From JBGSOV01 sp041738935 (GTDB lineage Bacteria; Patescibacteriota; Gracilibacteria; CAIRYL01; GCA-016699755): DNA of 64,000 nt. Below the pieces are notes generated by a model, which saw only the letters and a list, made by a program, of their open reading frames with translations, did no database searches and had not been told where the DNA came from. Both the position numbers and the translations under genes were made by a program. The stretch covers positions 1 to 64,000 of the forward strand of contig JBGSOV010000019.1 in assembly GCA_041738935.1 (NCBI GenBank), given 5' to 3'. Below, piece by piece: positions 1-8,260 of this stretch (positions are counted from its first letter, which is position 1; each line of letters begins with the position of its first letter).

Positions 1-229
1 GAGTGAGGAAGAGGAGGGTATCGAAGCAAAGGCTGCAGGAGAAGTGGTAGAGAGTGAGGAAGAGGAGGAGGCAGAGGGTATCGAAGCAAAGGCTGCAGGA
101 GAAGTGGTAGAGAGTGAGGAAGAGGAGGGTATCGAAGCAAAGGCTGCAGGAGAAGTGGTAGAGAGTGAGGAAGAGGAGGAGGCAGAGGGTATCGAAGCAA
201 AGGCTGCAGGAGAAGTGGTAGAGAGTGAG
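1..229 (+). repeat. Tandem repeat in acidic protein gene
   Basis: A 42-base core recurs at 17, 77, 128 and 188 with almost no sequence change. Successive spacings are 60, 51 and 60 bases, so the true period is an alternating pair of 111 bases. All spacings are multiples of three, so copy changes keep the reading frame. The array continues to the left edge of the window and probably beyond it. The near identity of copies points to recent duplication by slippage or unequal recombination. Confidence 0.9.
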
Positions 230-3064
230 AGTGAGGAGGAAGAGGAGAAATTGCCTGATGAACAAGAAACAAGCGCCACCCTCAGTTTAGACGAAGCCAG
301 CAGCACAAGTGAGGATGACGACGATTTGGAAGAAGAAGAAGAAGTGTCTGAGAAACAGGAGGAGGTACAAAATGAATTAGCGAACAGTGACGAAGAAGTT
401 CAAGAAGAAGAAGAATCTAGCGACAAAGCGGAAACAGGAGGAAAAATTGATGGAGAACCTGATGCAGACAAAGAAACAAAAGAAGTAGAACAGCAGGACG
501 CGCTAGAACCAATCATTGTATTAGAAGACGAGACTGATGAACAAGATGACGAACTCCTCAAGCAAGTAACAGAAACCGCTGAAGAAGCACCTGAAGTATT
601 ATTAGCCACTCCAGATATTAAAGAATCAGTTGTCCAAGCAGATGAAGCAGCAGATGAAAAATCACCAGAAATAAGACAAGCACAAGACAGTGGCGAAACT
701 GGCGAAGCAAATATTTCGGAACAAGATTTGGAAGCAGGTGAAAACGAAATACTAGAAATGAGGTCGGCTGAAATAGTGGAATCAAAAACAGTCGACTTGG
801 AAGATACCGTGGACAAAATCAATCAAAATGAAATTGCAGAAGAAGGTAGACAACAAGAGGAGGAAGCTGAACTGCCGCTAGAAACAGATGAAGCATTCAT
901 AGATCAATCAGAAGAAGAACTAAAGACCGAAGAAAGAGATGCAGAAGAGCAAGCCGAGCAACTGCAGCAGTTAGAGCAAAAAGCAGCAGAAGAGCAAGCA
1001 GCAAAAGAACAACACGCCGTGGCAGAAGCAGAACAAGAATCTAAAAATGACACGGGCGAAGACGCTCTCGACATTTTTGGTGACGAAGAAGATTCAGTAG
1101 ACATGGTACTTATCGGAGTGCCAGAAACTACCGAAAGTGCGGATAAATCTGAGAGTATATCAGGAAATGGCAATAATGAAATATCCGAAACGCACGAAAG
1201 TGACAGTCAAAAAAGCGATGGAAAAACGGCTGCAGAAGATGCTCCGGTTGAATTAGAAGCAGTACCCGAAAACAAAAGTGGCGATGAGATTATGGCGATT
1301 GTAGACAAGGAGGTTATCAAAGTAGAGAACGATGATAATAAAGTCAGTATTCTCGAAACCAGCGATTCAGTATCAGAGGAAGACGAACAAACCGAAGAAA
1401 AAGACACACAAGATGAGCTGAATCCTGAAGAAGAAAAGAGTTTGGAGGCGGTACCAATCGATTTTACAGACAATAGTGGCGAATCTGAGGAAGATATTTC
1501 TCAGTCAAAAGAAAAAGAACAAAATCCTGAGCAGATGGAGTCAGGAGAAGTGTTTTTCTTTGATGAATTGAAAAAAAGCGGCAGCGAAGTAAACACCGTG
1601 CTGAGTCCAGACGAAGCAAAAAGCATAAGCAAAACCGATGAGGCGACAGACTGGGAAGCCAAAGAAAATTTTAAAGTATCGCCCGAAATTGTCACTGATG
1701 AAGAGGATCCAGATGAAATGAGTACAGAAGACAATGAGAAAAACGAGAAAGTGCTGAGTATTGCCGAAGAAGAACAGGTAGATACAGAAATAACTAAAGA
1801 AGCAGAAGATATTATGCGAGAAGATGCCTCTGCGGAAATCCTAGAAATTGAAGATGAACAAGAAATAATTTCAAACACAGATGAAGAAAGTATTCTTCAG
1901 AAAGAGCAAGAGACACTCGTAGATTTAGAAAAACCCGAAGAATCCTTCAATAAAGAGGAAGAAGAACCAGATATGCCCCAACAAAACAAAGAATATGGGA
2001 TACTACCAAGTAAGGAGGAAACCGCAGAAGATCTAATGGTGGATGAAGTTACAAGAAAAATCGAAACAGTTCCGTCAGAAGAAGAAATTTCAACAGAAGA
2101 AGGCATACCTACAAGCGACGAACAAGACGAAGTGCAAATACTTGCCAAAGACGACGAAGCAGCAGAAGTAATTATTCCTGAGCAGCTGGTGGATAATAAA
2201 CCAGAGAGCATCACAAAGATCATTGATTCCGCAGATGAAGAGCCCAAAATTACGACCGAAGAGCCGCTTTTACCAAAGACAGAAAAAGCAGCGGATGAAA
2301 AAAGATTGGCGCAAGAAGAAGAATTTGTACAGAGAACAGATGACGAATCGTCTGAAAAAGATTCTGCTCAAGATAATCAAGTGGAAGAAGAGCTCGCTAA
2401 CATTTTTGCGAGTATCGAGGCGAATACTGCTCGCCACGAAGAAGAAGCGGCTTCACGTGATTTTGCAACTTCCAATAATGCGCGTATTTTGCAAAAGAAA
2501 GAAAGAAGCAGTAATTTTACGCGATTACTCAATCGCTTGCGGGAAGAATTTGGTGATGCGCTCGTGAGTGCTTGGCAAAAATATTTGCAGCAAAAGGGCA
2601 TTCTGACTGTCGAAGATTATAGTAAGGCACGCCAAATTTTGTTCGATACGCGCGAAGAATTGCGCCAGAGCATGGTGCGCGATATCGACCCCGAACTCAA
2701 GGCACGTTATCGCCAGTTTGTCGGACAAAGCGCAGTAACAAGCAAAAGCGCCATCACGTTGGGCGCTCTTCTTGCTGTACTCGAACAGCAGTTTAATAGC
2801 AGTTTTATTTTTGATGTCGTGATGGATGTGAGCGCAAGCAGTCTTTCTATCACAAACGAAGCGGTACTCAAACAAAAATTAGCATCATTTTTAACTCGTG
2901 AGCAGAATCAGTTATCATCCAAAAAGCGTTTGCAGGTGCGTGTCCGCGATCGTCAAAGTCAGGTCACGATTGGGCTCACTTTTACTGCAAATTCGGAAGG
3001 AGAAAACTATTATTTTGTTGATTTAGATGCTCAAGGCAACATTTTGCGAAGCTCGGCAGAATAA
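2..3064 (+). CDS. Very acidic repeat protein, 5' end cut by window edge
   Basis: The frame is open from base 2, so the true start lies upstream; 1020 residues are visible. The first ~75 residues are Glu-rich tandem repeats (core GIEAKAAGEVVES). About 750 further residues are dominated by Glu, Asp, Ser and Lys with few hydrophobics, as expected of a disordered polyacid. From about residue 830 (window numbering from 44) composition changes to a normal, probably folded domain of ~170 residues with helical segments (FTRLLNRLREEFG) and a beta-rich end. No signal peptide or membrane segment is visible in the part present. I do not recognise the family. The design, a long charged arm with a compact C-terminal domain, would suit a scaffold, binding or cell-surface role, but that is inference. 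Confidence 0.85.
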   Translation, partial: SEEEEGIEAKAAGEVVESEEEEEAEGIEAKAAGEVVESEEEEGIEAKAAGEVVESEEEEEAEGIEAKAAGEVVESESEEEEEKLPDEQETSATLSLDEASSTSEDDDDLEEEEEVSEKQEEVQNELANSDEEVQEEEESSDKAETGGKIDGEPDADKETKEVEQQDALEPIIVLEDETDEQDDELLKQVTETAEEAPEVLLATPDIKESVVQADEAADEKSPEIRQAQDSGETGEANISEQDLEAGENEILEMRSAEIVESKTVDLEDTVDKINQNEIAEEGRQQEEEAELPLETDEAFIDQSEEELKTEERDAEEQAEQLQQLEQKAAEEQAAKEQHAVAEAEQESKNDTGEDALDIFGDEEDSVDMVLIGVPETTESADKSESISGNGNNEISETHESDSQKSDGKTAAEDAPVELEAVPENKSGDEIMAIVDKEVIKVENDDNKVSILETSDSVSEEDEQTEEKDTQDELNPEEEKSLEAVPIDFTDNSGESEEDISQSKEKEQNPEQMESGEVFFFDELKKSGSEVNTVLSPDEAKSISKTDEATDWEAKENFKVSPEIVTDEEDPDEMSTEDNEKNEKVLSIAEEEQVDTEITKEAEDIMREDASAEILEIEDEQEIISNTDEESILQKEQETLVDLEKPEESFNKEEEEPDMPQQNKEYGILPSKEETAEDLMVDEVTRKIETVPSEEEISTEEGIPTSDEQDEVQILAKDDEAAEVIIPEQLVDNKPESITKIIDSADEEPKITTEEPLLPKTEKAADEKRLAQEEEFVQRTDDESSEKDSAQDNQVEEELANIFASIEANTARHEEEAASRDFATSNNARILQKKERSSNFTRLLNRLREEFGDALVSAWQKYLQQKGILTVEDYSKARQILFDTREELRQSMVRDIDPELKARYRQFVGQSAVTSKSAITLGALLAVLEQQFNSSFIFDVVMDVSASSLSITNEAVLKQKLASFLTREQNQLSSKKRLQVRVRDRQSQVTIGLTFTANSEGENYYFVDLDAQGNILRSSAE

Positions 3065-3098
3065 GAATACATTGTAGGAGAATCATCAGCACTCAGCA

Positions 3099-4391
3099 TC
3101 AGCTCTTTTTCTTGCCATTTACCTGATCGAGTAAACCCTGAGAATAGGCGACAAGTTTTTGGTCTTCGGATTTTTCGGCATAAAGCTTCATTTGTAAAAT
3201 CGTCTTTTTGTTTTGTTTCAGTTCAGAAAGGAGCTTGACGTGTTTGATTTTAGTCTGTTCTTGAAAAAAGAGCCCCGCATAGCATTTTTTGAGAAATGCA
3301 GCATTGCCAGCCTTTTTAAATTTTTCACCAGCACGGATGTAGTTTTTTTTATTATAAAAAGCGATTCCTTCTTTTTCGTGGACTTTTTTTATAATCGTTT
3401 CCGAATCTTTGGTGTGGACAGCGTAGCGATGGGCTTCGATAAAATCATCTTTTTTGAGATAAAACGCCGTCGCCTTGATAGCAACATGTTGCACTGCCTC
3501 GATATCTTTGCTTTCCATCGCAAAGCTCATTGCCTTATCAAATTGTTCTGCTGTTACATGATGAAGCACTATTTTACGAAAAGCTATTTTACGATTTTGG
3601 GTAACGATTTCGACGCGATCGCTGAGAAGATTTGCTAGTTCTGCAACTTTGCTGAGTGACGCCGGGGCAATCGCAAACGCTTCCGAAATTTGTTCGGGAA
3701 TATCGAGGAGATTTAGCGCCAATATCTCGGTAATGGGCGCAAGTTCGCAGATTTCTTTCGTGTATTTTTCAAACGTGCCTTGCTCCATATCAATGTCGAC
3801 TCCTTCAAAATGCAAACAGGTTTTTGTGGGAGTGATTTTGAGTTGCAAATCCGCGACTTCGTATTTGAGTGCGTACAAATAAACATACAAAATCATAATC
3901 TGATGATGATCGCCTACGAGCAGATTTTTTTGCGCATCTCGCAAGAGCATTGCAAAGCTGAACCCCTTCTTGGATTCGTAGATTACTTGACCGCCAAAAA
4001 AATCCATAATCTGCTTAAGATATTGTATCTGGCGATGGACTGATTTGAGATTGTCTGTGTTGACGCCTTTTTCAAAGAGTTCGAGAGACAAAACATCTTC
4101 ATCTGGCACGCGCATAAAACTATACGATTGAAACGAGCTTTTGATTGACACGAGATTTGTGTACATCTGAGTACGAGCTTCTTTAGAGAGCGATGTGTAG
4201 CCTTTAAGTTGGCGCTCACACCACAAGACAACCGCGGCTACGTCGGTTTGCATCAATGCAGTAGCATCGGCACGCACTTGCTGCGGGTCGCTGTCCGGCT
4301 TGACCTTGTTCAAAAAAACATCGACTTGTTTTTCAAAATCATTCACATATGGACTAAATTTGGCACGCACCTGTTTGAGCATGTTTTGCAT
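3099..4391 (-). CDS. Hypothetical protein with TPR-like helical C-terminus
   Basis: A 430-residue predicted soluble protein, convergent with the acidic repeat gene and separated from it by 34 bases. No signal peptide or membrane helix. The last ~180 residues consist of short paired helices with a TPR/SEL1-like feel (motifs such as AIAFYNKKNYIRAGEKF and FIEAHRYAVHTKD), suggesting a protein-interaction scaffold. The N-terminal half is mixed helical and unrecognised. The ATG at 4389-4391 is used; a second in-frame ATG three codons later is possible. No Shine-Dalgarno sequence is evident. I do not know the family. Confidence 0.8.
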   Translation of the reverse strand: MQNMLKQVRAKFSPYVNDFEKQVDVFLNKVKPDSDPQQVRADATALMQTDVAAVVLWCERQLKGYTSLSKEARTQMYTNLVSIKSSFQSYSFMRVPDEDVLSLELFEKGVNTDNLKSVHRQIQYLKQIMDFFGGQVIYESKKGFSFAMLLRDAQKNLLVGDHHQIMILYVYLYALKYEVADLQLKITPTKTCLHFEGVDIDMEQGTFEKYTKEICELAPITEILALNLLDIPEQISEAFAIAPASLSKVAELANLLSDRVEIVTQNRKIAFRKIVLHHVTAEQFDKAMSFAMESKDIEAVQHVAIKATAFYLKKDDFIEAHRYAVHTKDSETIIKKVHEKEGIAFYNKKNYIRAGEKFKKAGNAAFLKKCYAGLFFQEQTKIKHVKLLSELKQNKKTILQMKLYAEKSEDQKLVAYSQGLLDQVNGKKKS

Positions 4392-4476
4392 GGAGCAGAT
4401 TCGATATTTGTGTCCTCAGTAGTATAGCGATTTTTATGTAAAAAAGGAACTCTTCCGTCTACAAAAAGAATGCGTG

Positions 4477-4482
4477 TATACT
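4477..4482 (+). promoter_or_regulatory. Probable -10 box for CinA-C-like gene
   Basis: TATACT lies 30 bases before the ATG at 4512 and would start transcription near 4489. It overlaps the alternative ATG at 4470, which argues that the downstream ATG is the real start. The -35 region is poor. Confidence 0.4.
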
Positions 4483-4511
4483 GCAATCATGCACGTATTT
4501 TTTCCGTAAAA

Positions 4512-4982
4512 ATGAAAGATATTGCCGCTCAAATTTTGGAGTTAGCCGAGCAACACAAATGGCGCATCTGTTCGGTAGAATCAGTTACTGGCGGACAAAT
4601 CGCATCGGCGTTTACAAGTATTTCTGGAGCGAGTCGGACATTTTTTGCCGGTTCGGTGCTCTATGACACGCGGGCAAAAATCCGCTTTTTGGATTTGAGC
4701 GATGATTTTTTTGCCGAAGTCGGTGTCTATTCTACCGAATGTGCTGTCGAAATGGCTTTGCGCTGGCGCAGCGCTTGTGACGCTGATTTTTGTATTTCGA
4801 CAACTGGCGAAGCAGAAGCAACCGATTTGCCACAATCACGCGTATTTTTTGCGGTAGCGAGCAAAGATGGCAGCGAACACACCGACAGAGGATATTCGGG
4901 CAAAAGAACCATAATCCAAGCTGCTGCTACCGAAGACGCCTTGCATTTTTTACTGAAAATGATGCAGCAAAAATTGCGATAA
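4512..4982 (+). CDS. CinA C-terminal-domain-like protein (PncC-like)
   Basis: 156 residues resembling the stand-alone CinA C-terminal domain, which in characterised PncC proteins deamidates nicotinamide mononucleotide. The family landmarks are present in order: SVESVTGGQIASAFTSISGAS near the start (usually ESCTGG), a glycine-rich VLYD region, and STTGEAEA where the family usually has TGIAGP. Residues at both active-site loops are changed (Cys to Val in the first, Pro lost from the second), so activity may be altered. The ATG at 4512 was chosen over one at 4470 because a TATACT -10 box lies between them and family homology begins just after 4512. Membership of the fold is fairly secure; the reaction is not. 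Confidence 0.72.
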   Translation: MKDIAAQILELAEQHKWRICSVESVTGGQIASAFTSISGASRTFFAGSVLYDTRAKIRFLDLSDDFFAEVGVYSTECAVEMALRWRSACDADFCISTTGEAEATDLPQSRVFFAVASKDGSEHTDRGYSGKRTIIQAAATEDALHFLLKMMQQKLR

Positions 4983-4993
4983 GCTCCGTTTTG

Positions 4994-5002
4994 TGCTAGA
5001 AT
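4994..5002 (+). promoter_or_regulatory. Extended -10 promoter, TGC-TAGAAT
   Basis: TGCTAGAAT, 22 bases before the ATG at 5025. It has the same extended form as the promoters at 23925, 37961 and 60688. No convincing -35 box. Confidence 0.5.
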
Positions 5003-5024
5003 ACAAAGAATATTCACATAAAAA

Positions 5025-5210
5025 ATGGATGCCAAAGAACGTCAACGCTTGGTCGGGGTAATCAAATCTTTTGCCAACTCAATCAACTGTTCACGCCGCC
5101 GTGCAGAATCAGCGCGCTTGCAATTGCAAAACCTGCATTTGGCGAGTGAACATGTCGAAAAAGTAGGTGCACTGGCAGCACTCGAAAAAGAAATCGAAAA
5201 TATCGAATAA
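5025..5210 (+). CDS. Small hypothetical protein, 61 aa
   Basis: A 61-residue, Arg/Glu/Leu-rich, probably all-helical protein (MDAKERQRLVGVIKSF at the start, ending AALEKEIENIE). It has its own extended -10 promoter upstream and ends 16 bases before the next gene, so the two are probably co-transcribed. No family recognised. The short coiled-coil character suggests a small partner protein, perhaps of the 496-residue neighbour, but this is only positional inference. Confidence 0.6.
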   Translation: MDAKERQRLVGVIKSFANSINCSRRRAESARLQLQNLHLASEHVEKVGALAALEKEIENIE

Positions 5211-5226
5211 CAAAAATCAAAAGAAC

Positions 5227-6717
5227 ATGCGCTCTTTTTTCCTAAAGCATAATCGGCACGGAAAATTCTTTGCGCGAGAGCGGCTGCTGCTTTTTGTGTA
5301 TCAAATACCAACACCAGAAAGTGGTGACGATTTACAACTTCAACCAGAATTATCAGAATCATCGCATGTCCGTGAAGCACTTAATAATTATGAAGAAATT
5401 CCTGATGAAGAGCTCTATCCAACTGGCGAAGCGGCGTTGAAGCGCGCAGTTTCAGAAATGTTTCACGCCCAAACACAACAAGAAGATTTGTATGCTCACA
5501 AATCAGGAAATCCACTTTTGGCAAAAATGCCCGAGCTGGATGATGGCGATGCCGGCGCACTCTATTTGGCTTCCGAAACACAAGAACAAGTCGCCACGGC
5601 GCTTTATGGTGAGGAAAATATTGCACCCGAAATTAATGATCCAAATGGAGAAGGCATGGACAAGCTTCCGCTTATGACACGAATCGAAACGATTTCTACA
5701 GAAGAGCAAACCAAGCAAATCATTGGATTACTACAAACAGAAGGAATCAACCCGAGCGAACATGAAACGAATATCCAGTCAGCTCTCGCAGATGGCGGTA
5801 GCATTGTGGTCGAAGTTGGCGGCGTTCCGGTTGTCTGCGGTAAAGGCATTTCAGGGGATGGAAATGCGTCAGACAAAATTTATTTCGTTGCGCATGATTC
5901 TGCCAAAAGCGGCTTTGTGCATGGTGGAGGTGGAGCAAATGGAAAGAACCCTGCACAGGAAATTAGCTCCGGTTCAGGACAAGCAAACTCAATCAGTTTG
6001 GCAAAATCTCCAACAAAGAATGGAAATGATCACAATACGTATCACAGCAGCACGACGCAAGATTTGTTGCCGGGAATCAGCAATGTATCAAATCGAAAGT
6101 CGCTCCGCATTGATTACGAGCGATTGAAGAATCACGGAGTACAATCCGCGGTTATGGCAGCTTCGGTTGCGCCCCTCCGATCACCACATGCCTTGCGCAA
6201 TCGTGAGGCAAAGCCAAGTGCATCAAACCATGATTTTCATTATTCCAAAGCAGAACAATCCGTAATTTCTTCATTGATGAGCGATCCGGCAGTCACCAAA
6301 AAAGTAATCGATATTGCTGATGGCAGTCCGACTTTTTTGAAAGCGGCTTTAGACCTGATGTCGTTTCGCTATGGTCCGCATACCGAAGATGCTTTGTTAA
6401 TCGACGACGGTGACGACCGCATGAAGCCGCTGTTTGCAGCGATAAAAACTCACTTCCAAGAAACCCCTCGTGCCAGAAGTATCGCCGAACATTTGTGGAA
6501 AACCGAGCTTGTCCATATGCACCCGAGTGCCAAAAATCCGGAGGATAAAAAGCTGCTTAGCAAACTTGCCCAGTTACATTTTGAAGATTGTCTCAATCCC
6601 GAAGATTGGCGTGATTTGGCAAGTGCGCGGCGCAAAAAAGAGTTACCGATGATTGCACTCTATAATCACTTTCCCGAATTACGTTCTGAAGGGAAAGATA
6701 AAACCACCGAAGCATAA
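5227..6717 (+). CDS. Hypothetical protein, 496 aa
   Basis: Soluble protein with no recognised family. The open frame extends to 5167, but the ATG at 5227 fits best because it follows the upstream small gene after 16 bases; the longer form would overlap it. Residues ~25-130 are acidic. Residues ~180-290 form a Gly/Ser-rich, possibly beta segment (VVEVGGVPVVCGKGISGDG). The C-terminal third is helical with conserved-looking Trp and His residues. No signal peptide, metal motif or nucleotide-binding loop is seen. Function unknown. Confidence 0.75.
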   Translation: MRSFFLKHNRHGKFFARERLLLFVYQIPTPESGDDLQLQPELSESSHVREALNNYEEIPDEELYPTGEAALKRAVSEMFHAQTQQEDLYAHKSGNPLLAKMPELDDGDAGALYLASETQEQVATALYGEENIAPEINDPNGEGMDKLPLMTRIETISTEEQTKQIIGLLQTEGINPSEHETNIQSALADGGSIVVEVGGVPVVCGKGISGDGNASDKIYFVAHDSAKSGFVHGGGGANGKNPAQEISSGSGQANSISLAKSPTKNGNDHNTYHSSTTQDLLPGISNVSNRKSLRIDYERLKNHGVQSAVMAASVAPLRSPHALRNREAKPSASNHDFHYSKAEQSVISSLMSDPAVTKKVIDIADGSPTFLKAALDLMSFRYGPHTEDALLIDDGDDRMKPLFAAIKTHFQETPRARSIAEHLWKTELVHMHPSAKNPEDKKLLSKLAQLHFEDCLNPEDWRDLASARRKKELPMIALYNHFPELRSEGKDKTTEA

Positions 6718-6725
6718 CAAACTGC

Positions 6726-7046
6726 TTATACTCGAAAAATCCGTTCCGCAGCTACCTTCAAAATCGCTTCGAGATTATCATCTGGTGCAGCGCGATTTTT
6801 GCGTTCGAGTCCACATTTGTCGCAATGGTAGAGCAAAACATAATCCGTTTTTTTGGTGCCTGGGAGTACTGCGATTGCTTCCATTTTGCCATAACAATTG
6901 CTTTCTCGGTCACCCGGCAAATCGCCATCGACATGTTTGCCAATGAGACATTTGCGACAATGGTCACGACACGTCGCCTTTGCTGGTGGATTTGGTTCGT
7001 GACAAAACTCGCAGACAAAGCCGTCATTTTTGATGATAAATCCCAT
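6726..7046 (-). CDS. RNHCP domain zinc-binding protein
   Basis: 106 residues matching the RNHCP domain pattern. An N-terminal CEFCHE pair is followed by CRDHCRKCLIGKHVDG (the family signature is RNHCP-x-CL-x-S-x-HVD), then PGDRESNCYGKM and a C-terminal CDKCG pair. These cysteines and histidines almost certainly bind zinc. The family is widespread and uncharacterised. Its ATG overlaps the last base of the ychF stop codon (TAATG), so it is translationally coupled to YchF, a ribosome-associated ATPase. A role linked to translation is a reasonable guess, no more. Confidence 0.85.
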   Translation of the reverse strand: MGFIIKNDGFVCEFCHEPNPPAKATCRDHCRKCLIGKHVDGDLPGDRESNCYGKMEAIAVLPGTKKTDYVLLYHCDKCGLERKNRAAPDDNLEAILKVAAERIFRV

Positions 7047-8140
7047 TAGACGTTGAATTTGAAGAGGCAGATATCGCCGTCACGCATCACATATTCTTTA
7101 CCTTCGCTGCGCACCAAGCCTTTTTCGCGGCACTTGCTCCAGCCGCCGTGAGTGACAAAATCTTGCCAATTGACGACATCGGCACGGATAAATCCCTTTT
7201 CAAAATCGGTATGAATCACCCCTGCCGCTTGCGGGGCGGTGTAGCCTTGACGAATTGTCCACGCGCGTGCTTCTTGTTCGCCAGCAGTAAAATAGCGTGA
7301 GAGTCCCAAAATCCTGTGTGCAGCATGTGCTAGTTTTTGAAGTCCTGCTGAATCAAGCCCCAGATCAGCTAGAAACTCCGCCGCTTCATCCGGCTCGAGC
7401 CCAGCGAGATCGGCTTCAATTTTGGCAGAAATCGCAACCAGTTCGTCATTCTTACCAAGACCAAGCCGAATTTTTGCTTGTTCGGTATCAAACTGTGCCA
7501 CCTCGTCTTCAGCCACATTCGCCACAAAGAGGAATGGTTTGCGCGTCAAAAACTGGATTTCTTTCAAAACAAACTGCTCATCTTCGGCAATATCAGCAAC
7601 AGAGGCTCTTTTGCCAGTCAGGAGAACATCTTTGATTTTGCGCAAAGCCGAGGCACGCAAAACCGCATCTTTTTCATTAGATTTGGCATTGCGTTCGGCT
7701 TTGTCGAGTGCCTTTTCGGCAGTCTGCAGATCAGCGAGAATCAGCTCTGTCTCAATGATTTCCATATCAGCCTTGGGATCGATTTTGCCATCGACATGGA
7801 TGATATTGTCATCGACAAAAAAACGAAGCACCAAAGCAACGGCATCACATTCGCGAATATGACTGAGAAATTGATTTCCCAGCCCTTCACCTGTCGAGGC
7901 GCCTTTGACGAGCCCAGCGACATCGACAAACTCGATAGCTTCGGGAACAATTTTGGCAGTTTTGGCAGCTACAGAAATCTGCTGAAGCCGCTCATCTTCA
8001 AGCTGTACGATGCCGACATTGGGATCAATCGTACAAAAAGGGAAGTTTGCAGCAGCCGCTGCCGTGGACTTGGTCAAAGCGTTAAAGAGGGTAGATTTGC
8101 CGACATTGGGAAGACCAACCAGCGCAATTTGGAGACTCAT
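7046..8140 (-). CDS. ychF: Redox-regulated ribosome-associated ATPase YchF (Obg family)
   Basis: 364 residues, the normal YchF length. The P-loop is GLPNVGKS at residues ~9-16. The nucleotide-specificity motif reads NVAE (in FVANVAED), the NxxE form that makes YchF proteins prefer ATP over GTP. A coiled-coil insertion follows the G domain. The C-terminus is a TGS domain that includes RQGYTAPQAAGVIHTDFEKGFIRA. The ATG at 8140 was chosen because homology begins at SLQIALVGLPNVG; an upstream in-frame start would add 15 unlikely residues. In characterised species YchF binds the 70S ribosome and responds to oxidative stress. Confidence 0.97.
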   Translation of the reverse strand: MSLQIALVGLPNVGKSTLFNALTKSTAAAAANFPFCTIDPNVGIVQLEDERLQQISVAAKTAKIVPEAIEFVDVAGLVKGASTGEGLGNQFLSHIRECDAVALVLRFFVDDNIIHVDGKIDPKADMEIIETELILADLQTAEKALDKAERNAKSNEKDAVLRASALRKIKDVLLTGKRASVADIAEDEQFVLKEIQFLTRKPFLFVANVAEDEVAQFDTEQAKIRLGLGKNDELVAISAKIEADLAGLEPDEAAEFLADLGLDSAGLQKLAHAAHRILGLSRYFTAGEQEARAWTIRQGYTAPQAAGVIHTDFEKGFIRADVVNWQDFVTHGGWSKCREKGLVRSEGKEYVMRDGDICLFKFNV

Positions 8141-8260
8141 ATTTTGTGGAAAACACGAGCGACATTGTGGCGGAAAGGCGGACAAATTCCAAGTGTGGGT
8201 TTTTGCCGCTTTTTCGCCATTCGCACTTCCGCTACACTATTATTGTTAACAAAACCGTAT

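Noticed and set aside
400..2875. Long open frames on the minus strand within the acidic repeat gene
   Set aside because: They arise because GAA/GAG-rich coding gives Ser/Phe-rich open antisense frames; no start signals or recognisable proteins.
7478..8260. N-terminal extension of the cysteine-rich gene
   Set aside because: It would run antisense through ychF, and the zinc ribbon begins at the ATG at 8261.
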